A DNA stretch of 28,669 nt from Oppiella nova (GCA_905397405.1 CAJPVJ010000307.1:1-28669); one strand, 5' to 3'; numbered from the stretch's first letter, positions 1 through 12,338 are shown. The notes: generated by a model from the sequence alone, not told the origin. Numbers and translations are program-made.

Positions 1-220
1 ATTTGCGACTATTTAGACACCAATTGATCGGTAAGTGGATCCATGTGTTGGTCACTCATGTGGTGTCCATTTGAATGTATTTGCAATGAATTGAATACTA
101 ATTGAAAGCCGAATGCAAAGGAAATGTTGAAGACTTTGACCTTTGGTTTGATTAGCTGTTGACAAGTGTTGACTATATCTGCAAACCATTGACTCATTTG
201 TCTGTTTTGTCTTTCATTAG
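1..220 (+). other. Probable SUCLG1 intron, 3' end
   Basis: No coding signal is seen here. The stretch ends in a pyrimidine-rich run followed by TTAG at 217-220, a good splice acceptor. The downstream reading frame opens with no ATG in a position to start it (only a GTG at 220-222), so a first coding exon carrying the start codon and mitochondrial presequence should lie upstream of the window. The frame open on the minus strand here resembles nothing I know. Confidence 0.6.
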
Positions 221-1662
221 TGCAAAACGTGTCGTCCATTCGACACAACTATACGTCGACCAGAAATGCGCTGAAGATTGGGAGTGAGACGAAAGTGATA
301 TGTCAGGGCATCACTGGTAAGCAGGGCACTTTCCACTCGAAACAGGCCATCGAGTACGGCACCAGAATGGTCGCAGGGGTGTCACCCGGCAAAGGGGGTC
401 AGACACACCTCAACCTTCCCGTCTTCAACACTGTCCGAGAGGTAGGCATTGCAGTGATGACCACCACATCCACCAAACCATACCTCACACACAGTATAGC
501 TTCACAACAATATGTTGTTTTGTTGCGGTTATCGACTGAACAGTCTTTAGCTTATCATTAGTTATCTAAGAAGTGCTTTATATGACCGATAAGTGTCTCG
601 AAGTTTATAACAATTATTTATGATTTCCTTAGGATTTATCGGTTTATTAGTTACGAGTAATTCATTTAAATGACAAAAGCATTGATTATGACATAAGGAA
701 AAGAAGAGTTTAATCTTAAACTTGGATTAAATAATCGTTTATTTAGTAGATATGAACAGAAAATAAAAAAATAGACACAAAATGATAAACAAGTGAAGAG
801 TAATTGAACACAAAGATAACAATTGATACTCAGTTTGTTTGAAATAATTAACCATTGGTTGTATGGGAACAGGCGGTGGACAAGACGGGCGCGAACGCGA
901 CCATAATCTATGTGCCGCCACCGGCAGCCGCTAAGTCCATACACGAAGCATTGGATGCGGAAATACCTCTGATTGTGTGCATTACGGAAGGCATCCCACA
1001 GTTAGATATGGTTAAAGTGAAGAACAGACTCATCAACCAAAGCAAGAGCCGACTCATTGGTCCCAACTGTCCGGGTATTATCAAACCGGGCGAGTGTAAG
1101 ATCGGTATAATGCCCGGACACATACACTCCAAGGGCAAGATCGGGATCGTCTCCCGTTCGGGAACTCTCACCTACGAGGCGGTACACCAAACAACTCAAG
1201 TGGGTTTGGGTCAGTCCTTATGTATCGGCATCGGAGGCGACCCTTTCAATGGAACCAATTTTATTGATTGTCTCGAAATCTTTTTGAAAGACAACGAAAC
1301 CAAAGGTGCGATCAATAGATTGAACACAAATCGTGTGAATTGTGTTGAATATAACGTTTTGCTATAAAATAGGAATCATTTTAATCGGAGAAATCGGTGG
1401 AAATGCTGAGGAATTGGCGGCCGAATACTTGACACAAAACAATTCGGGTCCCAATTCCAAGCCTGTCGTCTCGTTTATTGCTGGTCTCACTGCACCGCCC
1501 GGTCGTCGTATGGGTCACGCGGGAGCCATCATTGCTGGCGGGAAGGGCGGCGCTCAGGCCAAGATCGACGCCTTAGAGAGTGCCGGCGTTACAGTCTCGC
1601 GATCGCCGGCACAGATGGGGTCAGCCCTTCTCCAGGAGATGAAGAACAGAGGACTCGCATAA
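221..1662 (+). CDS. SUCLG1: Succinyl-CoA ligase [ADP/GDP-forming] subunit alpha, mitochondrial (5' partial)
   Basis: Alpha subunit of the TCA-cycle enzyme that interconverts succinyl-CoA and succinate with substrate-level phosphorylation of ADP or GDP in the mitochondrial matrix; the beta subunit sets nucleotide specificity. Three exons are visible: 221-441, 873-1305 and 1373-1662, with introns of 431 and 67 bp, all GT-AG. The joins restore [14 protein letters not shown] (phase 0) and [13 protein letters not shown] (phase 1), as in the animal protein. The N-terminal CoA-binding Rossmann part includes [23 protein letters not shown] and GPNCPG follow. The catalytic phospho-histidine lies in [16 protein letters not shown] (His codon 1516-1518). 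About 314 residues are present; the family is about 330-346, so only the targeting exon is missing. The stop is TAA at 1660-1662. Nothing in the visible part looks broken. It is convergent with PDCD4. Confidence 0.95.
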
Positions 1663-2454
1663 TGTCTTGCAATCGATTAGATTTTCTATAATTAATATTG
1701 AATTTTGCGAATAAAACAATATTTATGTTAATTATAATATAAGACTCGATTTTAACAGAATTTCGTTATAACTATTGATATAAAAGTTGTTGAATAGGAA
1801 AGCATTTGTTATTTCAATGCTGGCCTTACCTTTAGGTTCATTTGTGTTGTCAAATCATTTAAATTAAACTTGATTTTAAAATTTTATTGTTCATCAGAAA
1901 TGCAATTTATGATTGAATCAAATAAAATATACACTTTTAACAGTTTTTATTGATTTTCCACAACATTATCGAAAAAGACAATGTGTTTATTAATTATAAT
2001 TTGTTGTTTTATACAATTTAAATCGAAATCTAATGTTCAAACATTTGTCTCATATATAAGATTACAAATTGAAATGAATTGTACCGTAAATTCACGAAAA
2101 CGTTTATCCGTTCCGTTCTCTACTCTTATCGACAGAAGTCAGCGAATTAGCAGTCATTTTGAGCACTCATTACATTCAGACATCATCTCATCTTTTAATG
2201 CTTTATATAATAATTGATTTTTTTATTTTGTTTTTCTAATTTTAAGTGAATTTTTTCATTAAATGACCGAAAAATAATCAAAAAGAAAATTATATCAATT
2301 AAAAAACACAAAAACCGAAATATATCCCAAAAAAGCTTTCAAATTATAGGATAATTACGACAATTATATCATAGGATTTGGCAAAAGTTATATAAAGAGA
2401 TAATTTTATGCATTTTTTGAGATATAGATTATGTCTTGTCTTTTGGTCACAAAC
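1663..2454. other. Intergenic spacer between convergent SUCLG1 and PDCD4
   Basis: AT-rich spacer holding both 3' UTRs. TTTATT (minus-strand AATAAA) at 2222-2227 and 1946-1951 are candidate poly(A) signals for PDCD4. A 78-codon frame at 1981-2217 has an AT-driven composition and no recognisable similarity; I do not call it a gene. Confidence 0.6.
1710..1715 (+). terminator. Polyadenylation signal of SUCLG1
   Basis: A canonical AATAAA lies 48 bases after the SUCLG1 stop codon, in AT-rich DNA, which fits a short 3' UTR. The assignment rests on position and hexamer only. Confidence 0.6.
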
Positions 2455-5400
2455 TCAGTAGACGTCGTCCTTAACCCGTCCGCCGTCTCCTTCGGACACA
2501 AAGCGCTTTCGTCCCCTAAAAGTCAAATGAAGACAGTCGTGAATACGTGCTTTAAATACTGGCATTCGTTGAACACATACCTCGACGGCAAGTTCTTGAG
2601 GACATCGTTGGGCACGAACTCATCCTTCTGACACTTGAGTGCAAACTTCTCGAGAATAGTGTAGGCGTGCGGCACATCAATGCATATCTCATGCATCTCC
2701 TCGAATACACGATAAAAGCCCTAAACACCAGACATAAGGTATTGATGAATAAATATAACACAAAATAAACTCAAAGAAAGCATACATTTCTCAACTGATC
2801 CAAAGTGACGATCGCTGAAGAGGAGAGAGACTTGAGAAGAGCGCAAATGAGATCCATAGCTCTCTCGCCCATGTCTTCAATGATCAAAACGATTGCTTCG
2901 TAAACAAACTCGTGATGAAAGTGGGGGACTTCCAGCTCTTGGAGACAACGGGTGGCCTCTTCAATGTCTCCGGAAGATAGAAATTCTTTGAGAAGTGATT
3001 GGATCTGTTTGATGAGGTACTTGACTGGTCTCATGCCGCCGCTGACACCCCAGACGTTGTCGAGTCGGACCAAGCCATGTTTCATACTGAGGAGTACGTC
3101 CGCGTGTTCAATGGCCAGACGGGCCTGAGAGCACTCAACCACTCCTTTGTATCGCTGAACGAATTTCGGAGGAATGCAATCGTCGGCCACCGCGCGGGCG
3201 ATGAAGTTCCCCAATACAGTCGATGCGTTCGGTGTGTCCAACACTAGATCCGGAAGACTATTAAGCAATATATCAAAGCCTCGTTCGATGTCCTCCTCGT
3301 GAACCACACGTCCGTATAAGTCAGATATGAGAACAGAAGTCATCTCCCGATTAGAGGCTTTCCTTTCCATCGCAAGTGTAACCGCTATCACAAGAATTTG
3401 ATGCAAATTCTCTCCCAAATTGATCTCTTCGATAGAAAGCACCACTTCATCGGTGTCTCCATTTTCAAAGTATTCGCTCAAAATGGGAGTCAAAGTGGTC
3501 TCGATTTCATTCTCTTCGAGCGGAGGAGTTATCGCTTCAAACTTGCAGACGTCCTGCAAAAGAGCACACCCTATAAAATCAGTCCCCAAATAGATCTACC
3601 ATTTAATGCAATACATACCGCACTATCGGAATCATAGTTGGGATCGTGTGGGTCTTCCAACCCCTCCTCCACTCCAACCAACTCACTTCCAGGTCTACCC
3701 CACGTTCCCTTTCCACCGGCACCGCCTAAATATGCAACAAAACACATCCAATTACAATGAATGCGAGCATCAAAACACGTTCACCTCTGGGTCTCATTGA
3801 AATCATAGGAAATCTTATGGATTCTTATAAAAGTTTTGTGAAAAAGATTTTTTCCAAACTTTTCTAAAGAGCGCTTTGCATCACAAGCTATTGGAAGGGA
3901 ATGTATGGTTTGTGTGGCAGTGCTATGGGTCGGCATAACTGTGCAGAAGTGGTGGAAACAAGTCTTTGCGACAACAATGAAATGCTCCACTTTTTTCTTA
4001 AATCAAGGACTGGGGGCTGAGAGGACTGGCTATGTATTGAACGTATGGTTGGCTATTGGACTATTGGTTTGCAATCATACACTGTATGACTATGTCGTCA
4101 ATGAGAGAGTGGAGAAGCAGTCATTGACTTGTGTTTTGAAATTGAAAGTTACGAAAGTTATGTCCTTAAAATTGGTGAATGAAATGAAAGTGAATGTAAA
4201 GTTAAACTAAACACTAAACCAGAAACCTATTTAAGACAACCGTTTTTCCCGTTAATTCTACTCCGGGTTCACTCACCCCTACCTTTTTCCTTATTAATTC
4301 ATTCAAACAAATGTTGAAATAATTATCATATTCTCAACAAATCCATTGCGTATTACATTAGCCTATAGTCTGAGTCATGTATGTCTTTCCGATACTTTTG
4401 TTCATTGTCTCAATCAAACCAAAAACTCAATCCTAATCTATATTATTATGTATTTCAATGAAAACATATTCATAACACGTTTGTACTATACTTGTCATAC
4501 AATACATTCATAAACAATACTCTATTTAAAACAATTCAATAAAACATTAAATTATTTGTTTTCTCTCCAAGACTTAAACGGAAAACGGATTATTTTTACT
4601 TAAATATTTAGTATTCAACACTATGTCCTGTAATTGAAAGTAAAATATAAATTCATTTATAAACAAAACAAATTTTATTCACAGCATTTGACAATAATAG
4701 TAATTATTTTGTCATAAATAACTTCAAAACATATCCTGAAGTGACTCCAAATATAGTTAAAATAAATTTGCAAATAAAACGTCTGATCAAACATTTGGCT
4801 AAAAAATAAGTGTTTGTATTTTTGCGGTTAAAACTTGTGTTAAACATATAAAATATGATAAAATCGTGAACTCAATAAAACTCATCACAATTTGTGGCTT
4901 TTATTTTGCATTTGGTTCATATAAACGACTTTTAAAAACAGTGAAAATAATTAATTAATATTTAGCAAACAAATAGTCGATTAAAATTAATTATTTATGC
5001 ATTAAATTAAATAAGAAAACCAATACTACTATAGGAAATAAGAAAAACTGTTATGCCTTTCAATACAAATAATTTAAAAAATGATATCATAAAAGATTTA
5101 TGACATTTGAGTTATTGTGAGATTTTCGCAATAAAAATGCAAAATACATAAGGGATTGAAAACAAAATAAATATATAAATAATAAACAATTGCGTGAAAA
5201 ACAATTCAGAAATGAATACAAGAATTCTGTTGAAAAGCTAAGGAAGGGTTCAGTCTATGATAGACTATCATTGATAGTATTGAATCGGGTATACAATGAG
5301 CAGAGATATCAACAAATAAGTGGAAAAACAGGAATTATGTTAAATAAGTTCCAGTGAATTGTGTGCAAAAGTAAATCAAAAGTAAAAAATATTGAGTCAA

Positions 5401-8400
5401 AACATATTCTAAGGCAAAGTCTTAAAGGAAGTCATTTATTGAGACGAACACTGTGTTGCAAACAAAATCATACCCATAAACAAGTGTTTGTTATCTCATA
5501 TAAGATCGAGTTTATGAAAACACATCAATGCACTTTTCCCACTTTATCCCATATTAACAATATTTTCAAATTAATCGATTCTCTTATACTGTACACACAA
5601 TCAATGATATTACTGTATATAAATTTATAGATTGTTTTTCAAATTCATTTAATTGTAGCCCCATACTTATTACTCTATTGTTAAGATTTCATTAAACAAA
5701 TTAAATAAACATTTAGTTGAGACAGACCTCGATATGGATGCGTGACATCCCATCGACTCTCTGTTTAATAGACATTATGTATTCAATTAATTAGCTAAAC
5801 CTGGCGTTCAATTGTATATACAGTACGGTATAATTGACTTAAGATATTATGTATAAATTATTACATAACAATTCATGACTTAATATTTAAAAAATGACTA
5901 TAATTTCACATTAATTCAAAATAAAAAATTAACAAATTAGTATATTTATTAGAATACTTAAGGAAAAGTGGGGATAAAATGTTTTTAATTGCTATAAATA
6001 TATATATTTAATTTTATAAATGAAAAAACAGAATAAATGATAACGATAATAAACAATAATTAAATTATTTGTGTAATTATTTAATAAAAAGGTATTCAAA
6101 AGGTTTATGATATCGTAAAAACAAATGCCTGAAGTGTTTCTGAGCGACAAAATCAGTGGGACTAAGGGTTTGGTGGTTCACACAAAAGATTGTGGAAAAA
6201 TACCATTTATTGATTGACATTGGATTCACAATACACTGAATTTTACTTTACTGTAAGACTTTGTGTTCAATGTGTACTTTTTCAGCACAAATTTGTAAGT
6301 CCAAGTCTGTGTAATGCGTTTTGTAATACATTTGAGGAAAAAGTATTATTTTTGAAAATTGGATGAAATCATGAATAAAAATCAAATAATTTTAAATATA
6401 TTTTAGCAAGCTTTAAATATCATTTAGTAGAATTTATTCATAATATCTCTAGACAAATTAGGCAATAAATGAATTTTAAATTATACATTTTGAATTTTAA
6501 ATATAAAACACTTTAAATATTACTTATTAGTGAATTCTAACTGAATTTAATAAGTTACAAATTTAATAAACCTAAAATTTAAAACTACTGTATATGCCTT
6601 AGAGTATTAAGAATAATTAATCAAAACATATTAAAATATTTATTATAAGTTAGGAAACAACAAATTGTATGTCTTTTGCAATAAAGTCTAATCAATTAGA
6701 AAACAATTGATAGAGAATAGCATTTGTTTTATGTGTTTATATGCTCACATCTGATGTTTTGTAACAATATGCCATAATCTAATATTAATATATATTTATA
6801 AACATACAAAATGTATAGAGAAAAGGCTTTGTGTTTGTACTTATTATTGAACAAAAGTGAGTTAAAATATCATATGTTTGCACACAATTTTCTCGTAAAT
6901 CGTTAACTTATCTCATAGTTTTATTTATGGAAAGCATATCTGTTGTTTTTTAAATTGTTAATAATCTAATGTGAAGTATTCTAAAGTATATTATTAATTA
7001 TGATTATTGAAAAGTCAAGAATATTTCAATGATTCGGTAAAAGTAAACATATTTCCAAATTCAATCGAAAGGCAAGTCTTTGTATTTAGAAATCAAGAAA
7101 ACAAACAAAAAACAAATCGAGTCAATAAAATAATCCCAATATATTTGATAAGATATGAGAGCACTGTATGTAATATAATATATCTTAAAGTACTGTACTG
7201 TTGTTACCAAAGAGTCAAAGTCGTTATTACATAGAATTACAAAATGTTATATAAGTTTAAAATATTATTTAGAGAATAAGTACTGCTTTTAAAACGTTAA
7301 ACATTGCATACAATAGGAATCGTTATAAAAAACAAAAACATTTTATAGAATAGAGTTGAGTGTAGGCGAGGGAACAGGTATGGGAAGGCATAAGAATAGG
7401 AGTTTTCGTATTCATTAATGAATGTTTGCAATAATTAGACTTTTTTCGCCTAAACTAAAGATTCAAATATTATTGAATGAAAACGAAAACCGGTTATAAA
7501 GACTCGTTTTCTCCACAAAAGTGATCACAATTAGCGTTCAGTTAAAAACTGAATCGATTTACCGGTCATTCCTAACAATCAACAAATTCTTGGTTTATGT
7601 TTGCCTTAAATGTGAGCAAAAATAATAAGTCAAAGAAAAATAAATGTGTTTTACATTCAAAATAGCGTTAACAATAATAATAAAGTTTTTATATAATAAA
7701 TATAAGACTATATAAACGATTAAAGCGGTTTTCCACTTCTTATGAAACTAATTAAAAGGAAACTAAAACTTATTTTTGACGAAACGTGAGCTCAAAATAA
7801 TAACATTTTGAATAACACAACAAATCAATAATTAAATCGACAATTAATTGATAATTTTGTAATTTTGAATGCTTTCCAAATGACTAGATTTATAGGATAT
7901 ATAAATACACAGATTTATATGTATAATAAGAATGAGAATAAATTCAATGACTTTTGCTTTTTTAAAAGTCTTGTGATTTGCAGGGCTTTTGTTTACTATG
8001 TTTTTTACATGAGTTTTAAATGCTATTTAAAAGCATTTTTTATATAAAACTTAAAGACATAACATAACACATGTCTGACTATTTCTAACGTGTTTGTATG
8101 TATGATAATTAAGCGAAAGTACTCACGGCCTGATCGCAGCATAATTATTGCTATATTTTTATATGTTTGCCGATTATTAGACAAATTATGTATTGGTTTA
8201 TGTTTGCCTTAAATGTGAGCAAAAATAATAAGTCAAAGAAAAATAAATGTGTTTTACATTCAAAATAGCGTTAACAATAATAATAAAGTTTTTATATAAT
8301 AAATATAAGACTATATAAAAGTTTTCCACTTCTTATGAAACTAATTAAAAGGAAACTAAAACTTATTTTTGACGAAACGTGAGCTCAAAATAATAAAACA

Positions 8401-10486
8401 TTTTGAATAACACAACAAATCAATAATTAAATCGACAATTAATTGAAAATTTTGTAATTTTGAATGCTTTCCAAATGACTAGATTTATAGGATATATAAA
8501 TACACAGATTTATATGTAAAACAAGAATGAGAATAAATTCAATGACTTTTGCTTTTTGCAAGTCTTGTGATTTGCAGGGCTTTTGTTTACTATGTTTTTT
8601 ACATGAGTTTTAAATGCTATTTAAAAGCATTTTTTATATAAAACTTAAAGACATAACTAACACATGTCTGACTATTTCTAACGTGTTTGTATGTATGATA
8701 ATTAAGCGAAAGTACTCACGGCCTGATCGCAGCATAATTATTGCTATATTTTTATATGTTTGCCGATTATTAGACAAATTATGTAATGCTCTTCATATCA
8801 TTAGGCTTTGCATTTGCTTTTCAAATGAATTGAATTAAATATTAATTTATTATTTCGTATCATTCATATGCTATAAATACAACACTAGCGTAGACTCTCG
8901 TCAATCAATAGATAGTTACATAATATTAGGCAAGTGTTGGAGTAGGACTGGTAGGGATGGCAGGTATGGCAGTACTGAGTGTAGTGATGGTTCGGAGTGA
9001 GTCGATTCAATGAATTCACAAAACAAGTCAATTGATGTGAAGGTCACCTTTGTTTTGGTAGGACTGGGACCAAAGCCTGGTATAGACACTCCCCCTTCGC
9101 TGCATACAAGTGCCAAACCAATGGAAAGCAATAGTTATTTACTTGACTTGAATTCAAGGACAACAACACAACACTGTTTTGCTGTTGAAGCGGAGCCCGA
9201 GACCCAAACGAAACACACATTCACAGCATTCATACACTTATACATTAGCTTCCGCTCAAACACACCATTAATTGCCGCTAAAAAGGCTTATGAAACACAA
9301 CAAACAAATATATCGATAGTATATTAAATTTAAAAAACTTTCGCTTTAATCATAACTGCAAATATGGGACACAAACGCTGAAGGAGTCACGTATACAAAG
9401 CAAAGCTAAGACTACCGACTACTGTATCATTTAAACAGCCTGTCCTTCCAGCTTAACACACATTTCAGGCTAAATCTAATGCAAAGAGTTATCGAGAAAA
9501 AGCATTATTTTGTACGGATATTGAGTGGTGTTTAGGGCGCGAAACTACAGCTCATGACATATGTCTGGCCACTGAGTGCTGAGGAATGGCATCACAAGAG
9601 ATGCCACCAACCAATCAGTGCTCGCTTTGGTGCCACAGAAGGGATAGAAGTGGTGGCAAAGCATACACTCAACGCAACTCTATTCATACCATTTAAATGA
9701 CTATCGATATACCAGTGCAGAGGCTATGCTATGCTATGCTTGCCTATGCTATGCCAGACTACCAGTGCCTACGATATAGCATTCACATCGATATTAAAGC
9801 ACTATTGCTATCGAAAATACTTTTCTTTTTTTAGCTTTAGTTTACTGAAGCCGTTATATCACATATTGTCTCATATATGACACCAATTGGTCACGAATTG
9901 TCACCACAATTGTGGCCATAATTATCACTCAAACACACACTCAATGTTCACACACTTTACACAACACTTTCATTTGGGCTAACATTGAAAACAAACTCAT
10001 TTGAGAGACCATTGCTTGCATTGATAGACACAAACATATGATATTCGGTGATAATTAAGAGGTGACGAGACATGACATGACATGACATACCCTTCTTTGG
10101 GAGTCCTCTTCCGAACCTTCCTCGAGATCGACGACTATTTTTGGTAAGCTTTTTGACATGGCTCCGTTGGTAGGCTTAGGGACGAGCGGATCCAGGTATG
10201 AGTCGAGTGACCCTGTACCTTTGATCACTGGATGCTCTTCATCCGACCCATTCATGCCATTCATGGATCCATTGGTGAAGAAGACCGACTTCGATGGCCT
10301 CTTAGCTCGTCGTTTGATGCGATCGTCTTGTGGTGTGCGCTGCATATCATCGAACTCGTGGTCACCGTTGAGGACAATGTCTCCATTGGAGTGATGGTTG
10401 CCATCAATCGGTGGTGAGTCTGGAAGTGATGGCACCGAATGGTTCACTCCATTGGAAATGACTATTAATTTGGGATTATTTGCCAT
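2455..10486 (-). CDS. PDCD4: Programmed cell death protein 4 (eIF4A inhibitor, two MA3 domains)
   Basis: PDCD4 binds the helicase eIF4A through two MA3 domains and represses cap-dependent translation; it is nuclear and cytoplasmic. In transcript order the exons are 10486-10219, 10174-10091, 3725-3619, 3553-2786, 2720-2581 and 2515-2455. Together they give 475 codons plus stop, close to the human 469. Exon 2 carries a basic segment ending GRGLPKK that splices in phase 1 into [10 protein letters not shown], the family hallmark. Exon 4 holds MA3-1 ([21 protein letters not shown]) and most of MA3-2 ([38 protein letters not shown]). The last exon encodes [13 protein letters not shown], an Akt-type site (RxRxxS) matching human Ser457. 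The human S6K/beta-TrCP degron (DSGRGDS) is not seen. The first two exons are joined across an inferred 44-bp intron (see findings); the N-terminal 90 residues are poorly conserved and rest on that join. Confidence 0.9.
7590..8785. repeat. Direct tandem duplication, two copies of about 0.6 kb
   Basis: Copy 1 spans 7590-8192 (603 bp) and copy 2 spans 8193-8785 (593 bp), abutting head to tail. Both begin TTGGTTTATGTTTGCC and end GACAAATTATGTA. Visible differences are small: copy 2 lacks about a dozen bases near ATATAAACGATTAAAGCGG, has a 2-bp insertion in the AATAACATTTTG segment and a few substitutions. No terminal inverted repeats, poly-A tail or coding frame marks it as a mobile element. It lies inside the PDCD4 intron. 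Confidence 0.93.
9724..9755. repeat. Short TATGC-type iteration
   Basis: Interrupted iteration of a five-base unit (CTATG/TATGC) within the PDCD4 intron. It is a simple low-copy repeat with no evident function. Confidence 0.6.
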
Positions 10487-11419
10487 TTGTTGCGATTATT
10501 TCTATTATATCTTCAGATTGCTATCACTTGACAACTGGTCTAACAGTTAGACATCAACTAATGGTCTCTTATAATAGTAAAATATAACGATTATCTACTC
10601 ATATATCGCTTTAAATGAGTGGTAAGTCTTAAACTACAATCACTTCTCAGTCTTTCTTTGATGTTATTTTCAAATTTGTTTTTACTCTCAATTCAAACAT
10701 ACAGTCAATACATGAATAGCACTGCATATAGCTATACATACAGTCACTACAATACAGTCAACACTACCGACCAGTCTATTCATGGCTATAGGGTTTGCAC
10801 ACATATCTCTCACCCCTCACTCACAAACACTTATCACTCGTACGATTGAATCGTCTCTTTGTGATTGCATTTCATACATTTCACTCATCACTCACTCATA
10901 CCATACCACTAATTAATCACTAAATGTTATCATTGAGCTACTAATCCATAGTCACATTGACCACCAAATCGGTGTCCATACAAGTTATCAATGCGTGAAT
11001 CAGTGCCCAAACGGTCCCCTATATGTTGAACACTAAAAGCTCTTTATTTCTGCACTCACTTTGACTTGAGTTTCAAACTTAAGTGAAAACTTAGAAATTG
11101 TTTCAATGCTATAAAGAGTTGAAATGATGGCATGTCTTGGCTTATGATTACTTTGTGGCCTACAATGAAGCCATAATAGTGTCAATGATTGTGGTAATGG
11201 TTACGACGGGAGAGAAATAAGCAAAAAAACAAGTCTTCTTGTGGTAACCGACAGCCCCTTCTCGAGCAGTCATGTGATGCCTATGACGAGGGGTTATCTC
11301 AACAGTGAATGCCTTCACTCTTGTGGTGAATAATAAAGACAAACGACTCATAAATTGTCGGTTAATTGTGTTAATTGTGACACATTTTGACGCTAATTGT
11401 GAAGACATTTAATGAGGAA
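10487..11419. other. Divergent intergenic region between PDCD4 and MED28
   Basis: This 933-bp stretch separates the two start codons of head-to-head genes and should contain both promoters and 5' UTRs. It is rich in CACTCA/ATACA-type low-complexity sequence. Just before the MED28 start an ATG at 11412-11414 opens a three-codon upstream ORF that ends at 11421-11423, overlapping the real start. I see no convincing TATA box or conserved element. The 76-codon plus frame at 10619-10849 follows the low-complexity composition and is not called. Confidence 0.55.
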
Positions 11420-12283
11420 ATGACGGCTAATAATAATAACAGTAATAATTCATTGGTCGATGAGTTTGAGAATGCATTTCAGGTGAGGTTCTTGAAGTGA
11501 ATCCCAATTTGAGACTTTAATCCAATTGTATTGTCTGTAAAGTCATGTCTGTCTGCGTTGACAAACCCATCGACGGTTCACATCCACGACTCCGACGAAG
11601 TGAAGACTAGTGTCGAGCAAACTATTCAACGATTTCTAGACATCGGTCGACAAATCGAGTGCTTCTTCCTTCAGAAAAGACTCTTACTTTCGGATCAAAA
11701 ACCAGAACTTATTTTATCAGAAGATTGCAGTGAATTGAAGAATGAAATCGCAAGAAAAGACCAGATTTTGACCAAATATTACGATAAGTTACAGCTGTGG
11801 CAGTCTATGATCAATGAAACGGTGGCTAATAGTGATGGCAGTCATCATCTTCAGAGACAGACATCTCTGAACCAGTCGATGACTGCACCGCAAACACCGA
11901 TGAGTGGCCAACCATCGCAATCTCAGCCACCACTCAGACATGCCGTTCAGAGTCCAGTGGCTGCTGGCAATGGACCGCATTTGATGAGACCTTCAATGGG
12001 TCCACAAATGTCTGGACCAATGACTCCGCCACAGATGATATCTTCAGGTCCAATGCCAGGACCCGTTGGGATGCTTCCTCCCCCTCCCCCACAGACAGGT
12101 ATGGCCAGCGGTCAGCCCACAAACATGGGACCAATGATGGGTCAGATGCCGACCCAACAAACTGGTCAACCAATGGGTCAACAATTTATGCCACAGCAGT
12201 CACATCCGGTTGGACTTCAGGGGCCTTTGGCTTACTTGGAGAGAACGACATCTAATATTGGATTACCTGATCCGAGACGTTAA
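11420..12283 (+). CDS. MED28: Mediator of RNA polymerase II transcription subunit 28
   Basis: MED28 is a head-module-associated subunit of the nuclear Mediator complex that bridges activators and RNA polymerase II. Exon 1 (11420-11482, 21 codons, ending VDEFENAFQ) joins exon 2 (11543-12283) across a 60-bp GT-AG intron in phase 0. The conserved core is at residues about 40-115: VEQTIQRFLDIGRQIECFFLQ, then QKPE, SELKNEIARKD and LQLWQ, matching animal MED28, with a coiled-coil-like helix. The C-terminal GPLAYLERTTSNIGLPDPRR matches the family's conserved tail. Between them lies an inserted stretch of about 125 residues rich in Met, Pro, Gln and Gly, including a run of six prolines. This makes the protein about 267 residues against 178 in human. 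Start ATG 11420 is chosen because the alternative ATG at 11412 stops after three codons. Confidence 0.92.
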
Positions 12284-12311
12284 GACGCAAACACTTTTCA
12301 AATATCAATCA

Positions 12312-12317
12312 TTTATT
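12312..12317 (-). terminator. Candidate poly(A) signal of LAP3
   Basis: TTTATT on the plus strand reads AATAAA on the minus strand, 101 bases beyond the LAP3 stop. It lies inside the presumed MED28 3' UTR, only about 30 bases from the MED28 stop. Confidence 0.5.
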
Positions 12318-12332
12318 GAAAAATCATTTTTT

Positions 12333-12338
12333 AATAAA
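12333..12338 (+). terminator. Candidate poly(A) signal of MED28
   Basis: AATAAA 50 bases after the MED28 stop. A second AATAAA at 12401-12406 could serve instead and would extend the transcript to the LAP3 stop codon. Confidence 0.55.

Larger units (their letters stand above)
3726..10090 (-). other. Large AT-rich intron of PDCD4 (about 6.4 kb)
   Basis: It lies between the GRGLPKK exon and the GGAGGKG exon, with donor GTATGT (minus) at 10090 and a TTTAG acceptor at 3727. Most of 4200-8900 is extremely AT-rich with many A/T runs and no credible coding frame. It contains a direct tandem duplication at 7590-8785. The stretch 8930-9750 is less AT-rich and holds a CCAAT box on the plus strand (AACCAATCAG, 9609-9618), a TATCGATA motif (9702-9709) and short TATGC iterations (9724-9755); this could be an internal control region, but no transcript start can be shown. 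Frames at 3905-4210, 5361-5630 and 9010-9327 resemble nothing I know and look like chance. Confidence 0.75.

Noticed and set aside
220-222. GTG as a start for SUCLG1
   Set aside because: It directly overlaps a good TTAG acceptor, and a eukaryotic mitochondrial protein would start with ATG in an upstream presequence exon.
1981-2217. 78-codon plus-strand frame downstream of SUCLG1
   Set aside because: It lies in AT-rich 3' flank, shows no domain or family resemblance, and its residue use follows base composition.
3905-4210. 101-codon plus-strand frame in the PDCD4 intron, with hydrophobic stretches
   Set aside because: No recognised similarity and no splice or poly(A) context; hydrophobicity is expected from T-rich DNA.
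8916-9327. Opposed frames on both strands in a less AT-rich part of the PDCD4 intron
   Set aside because: Neither resembles a known protein; an alternative PDCD4 exon could not be supported.
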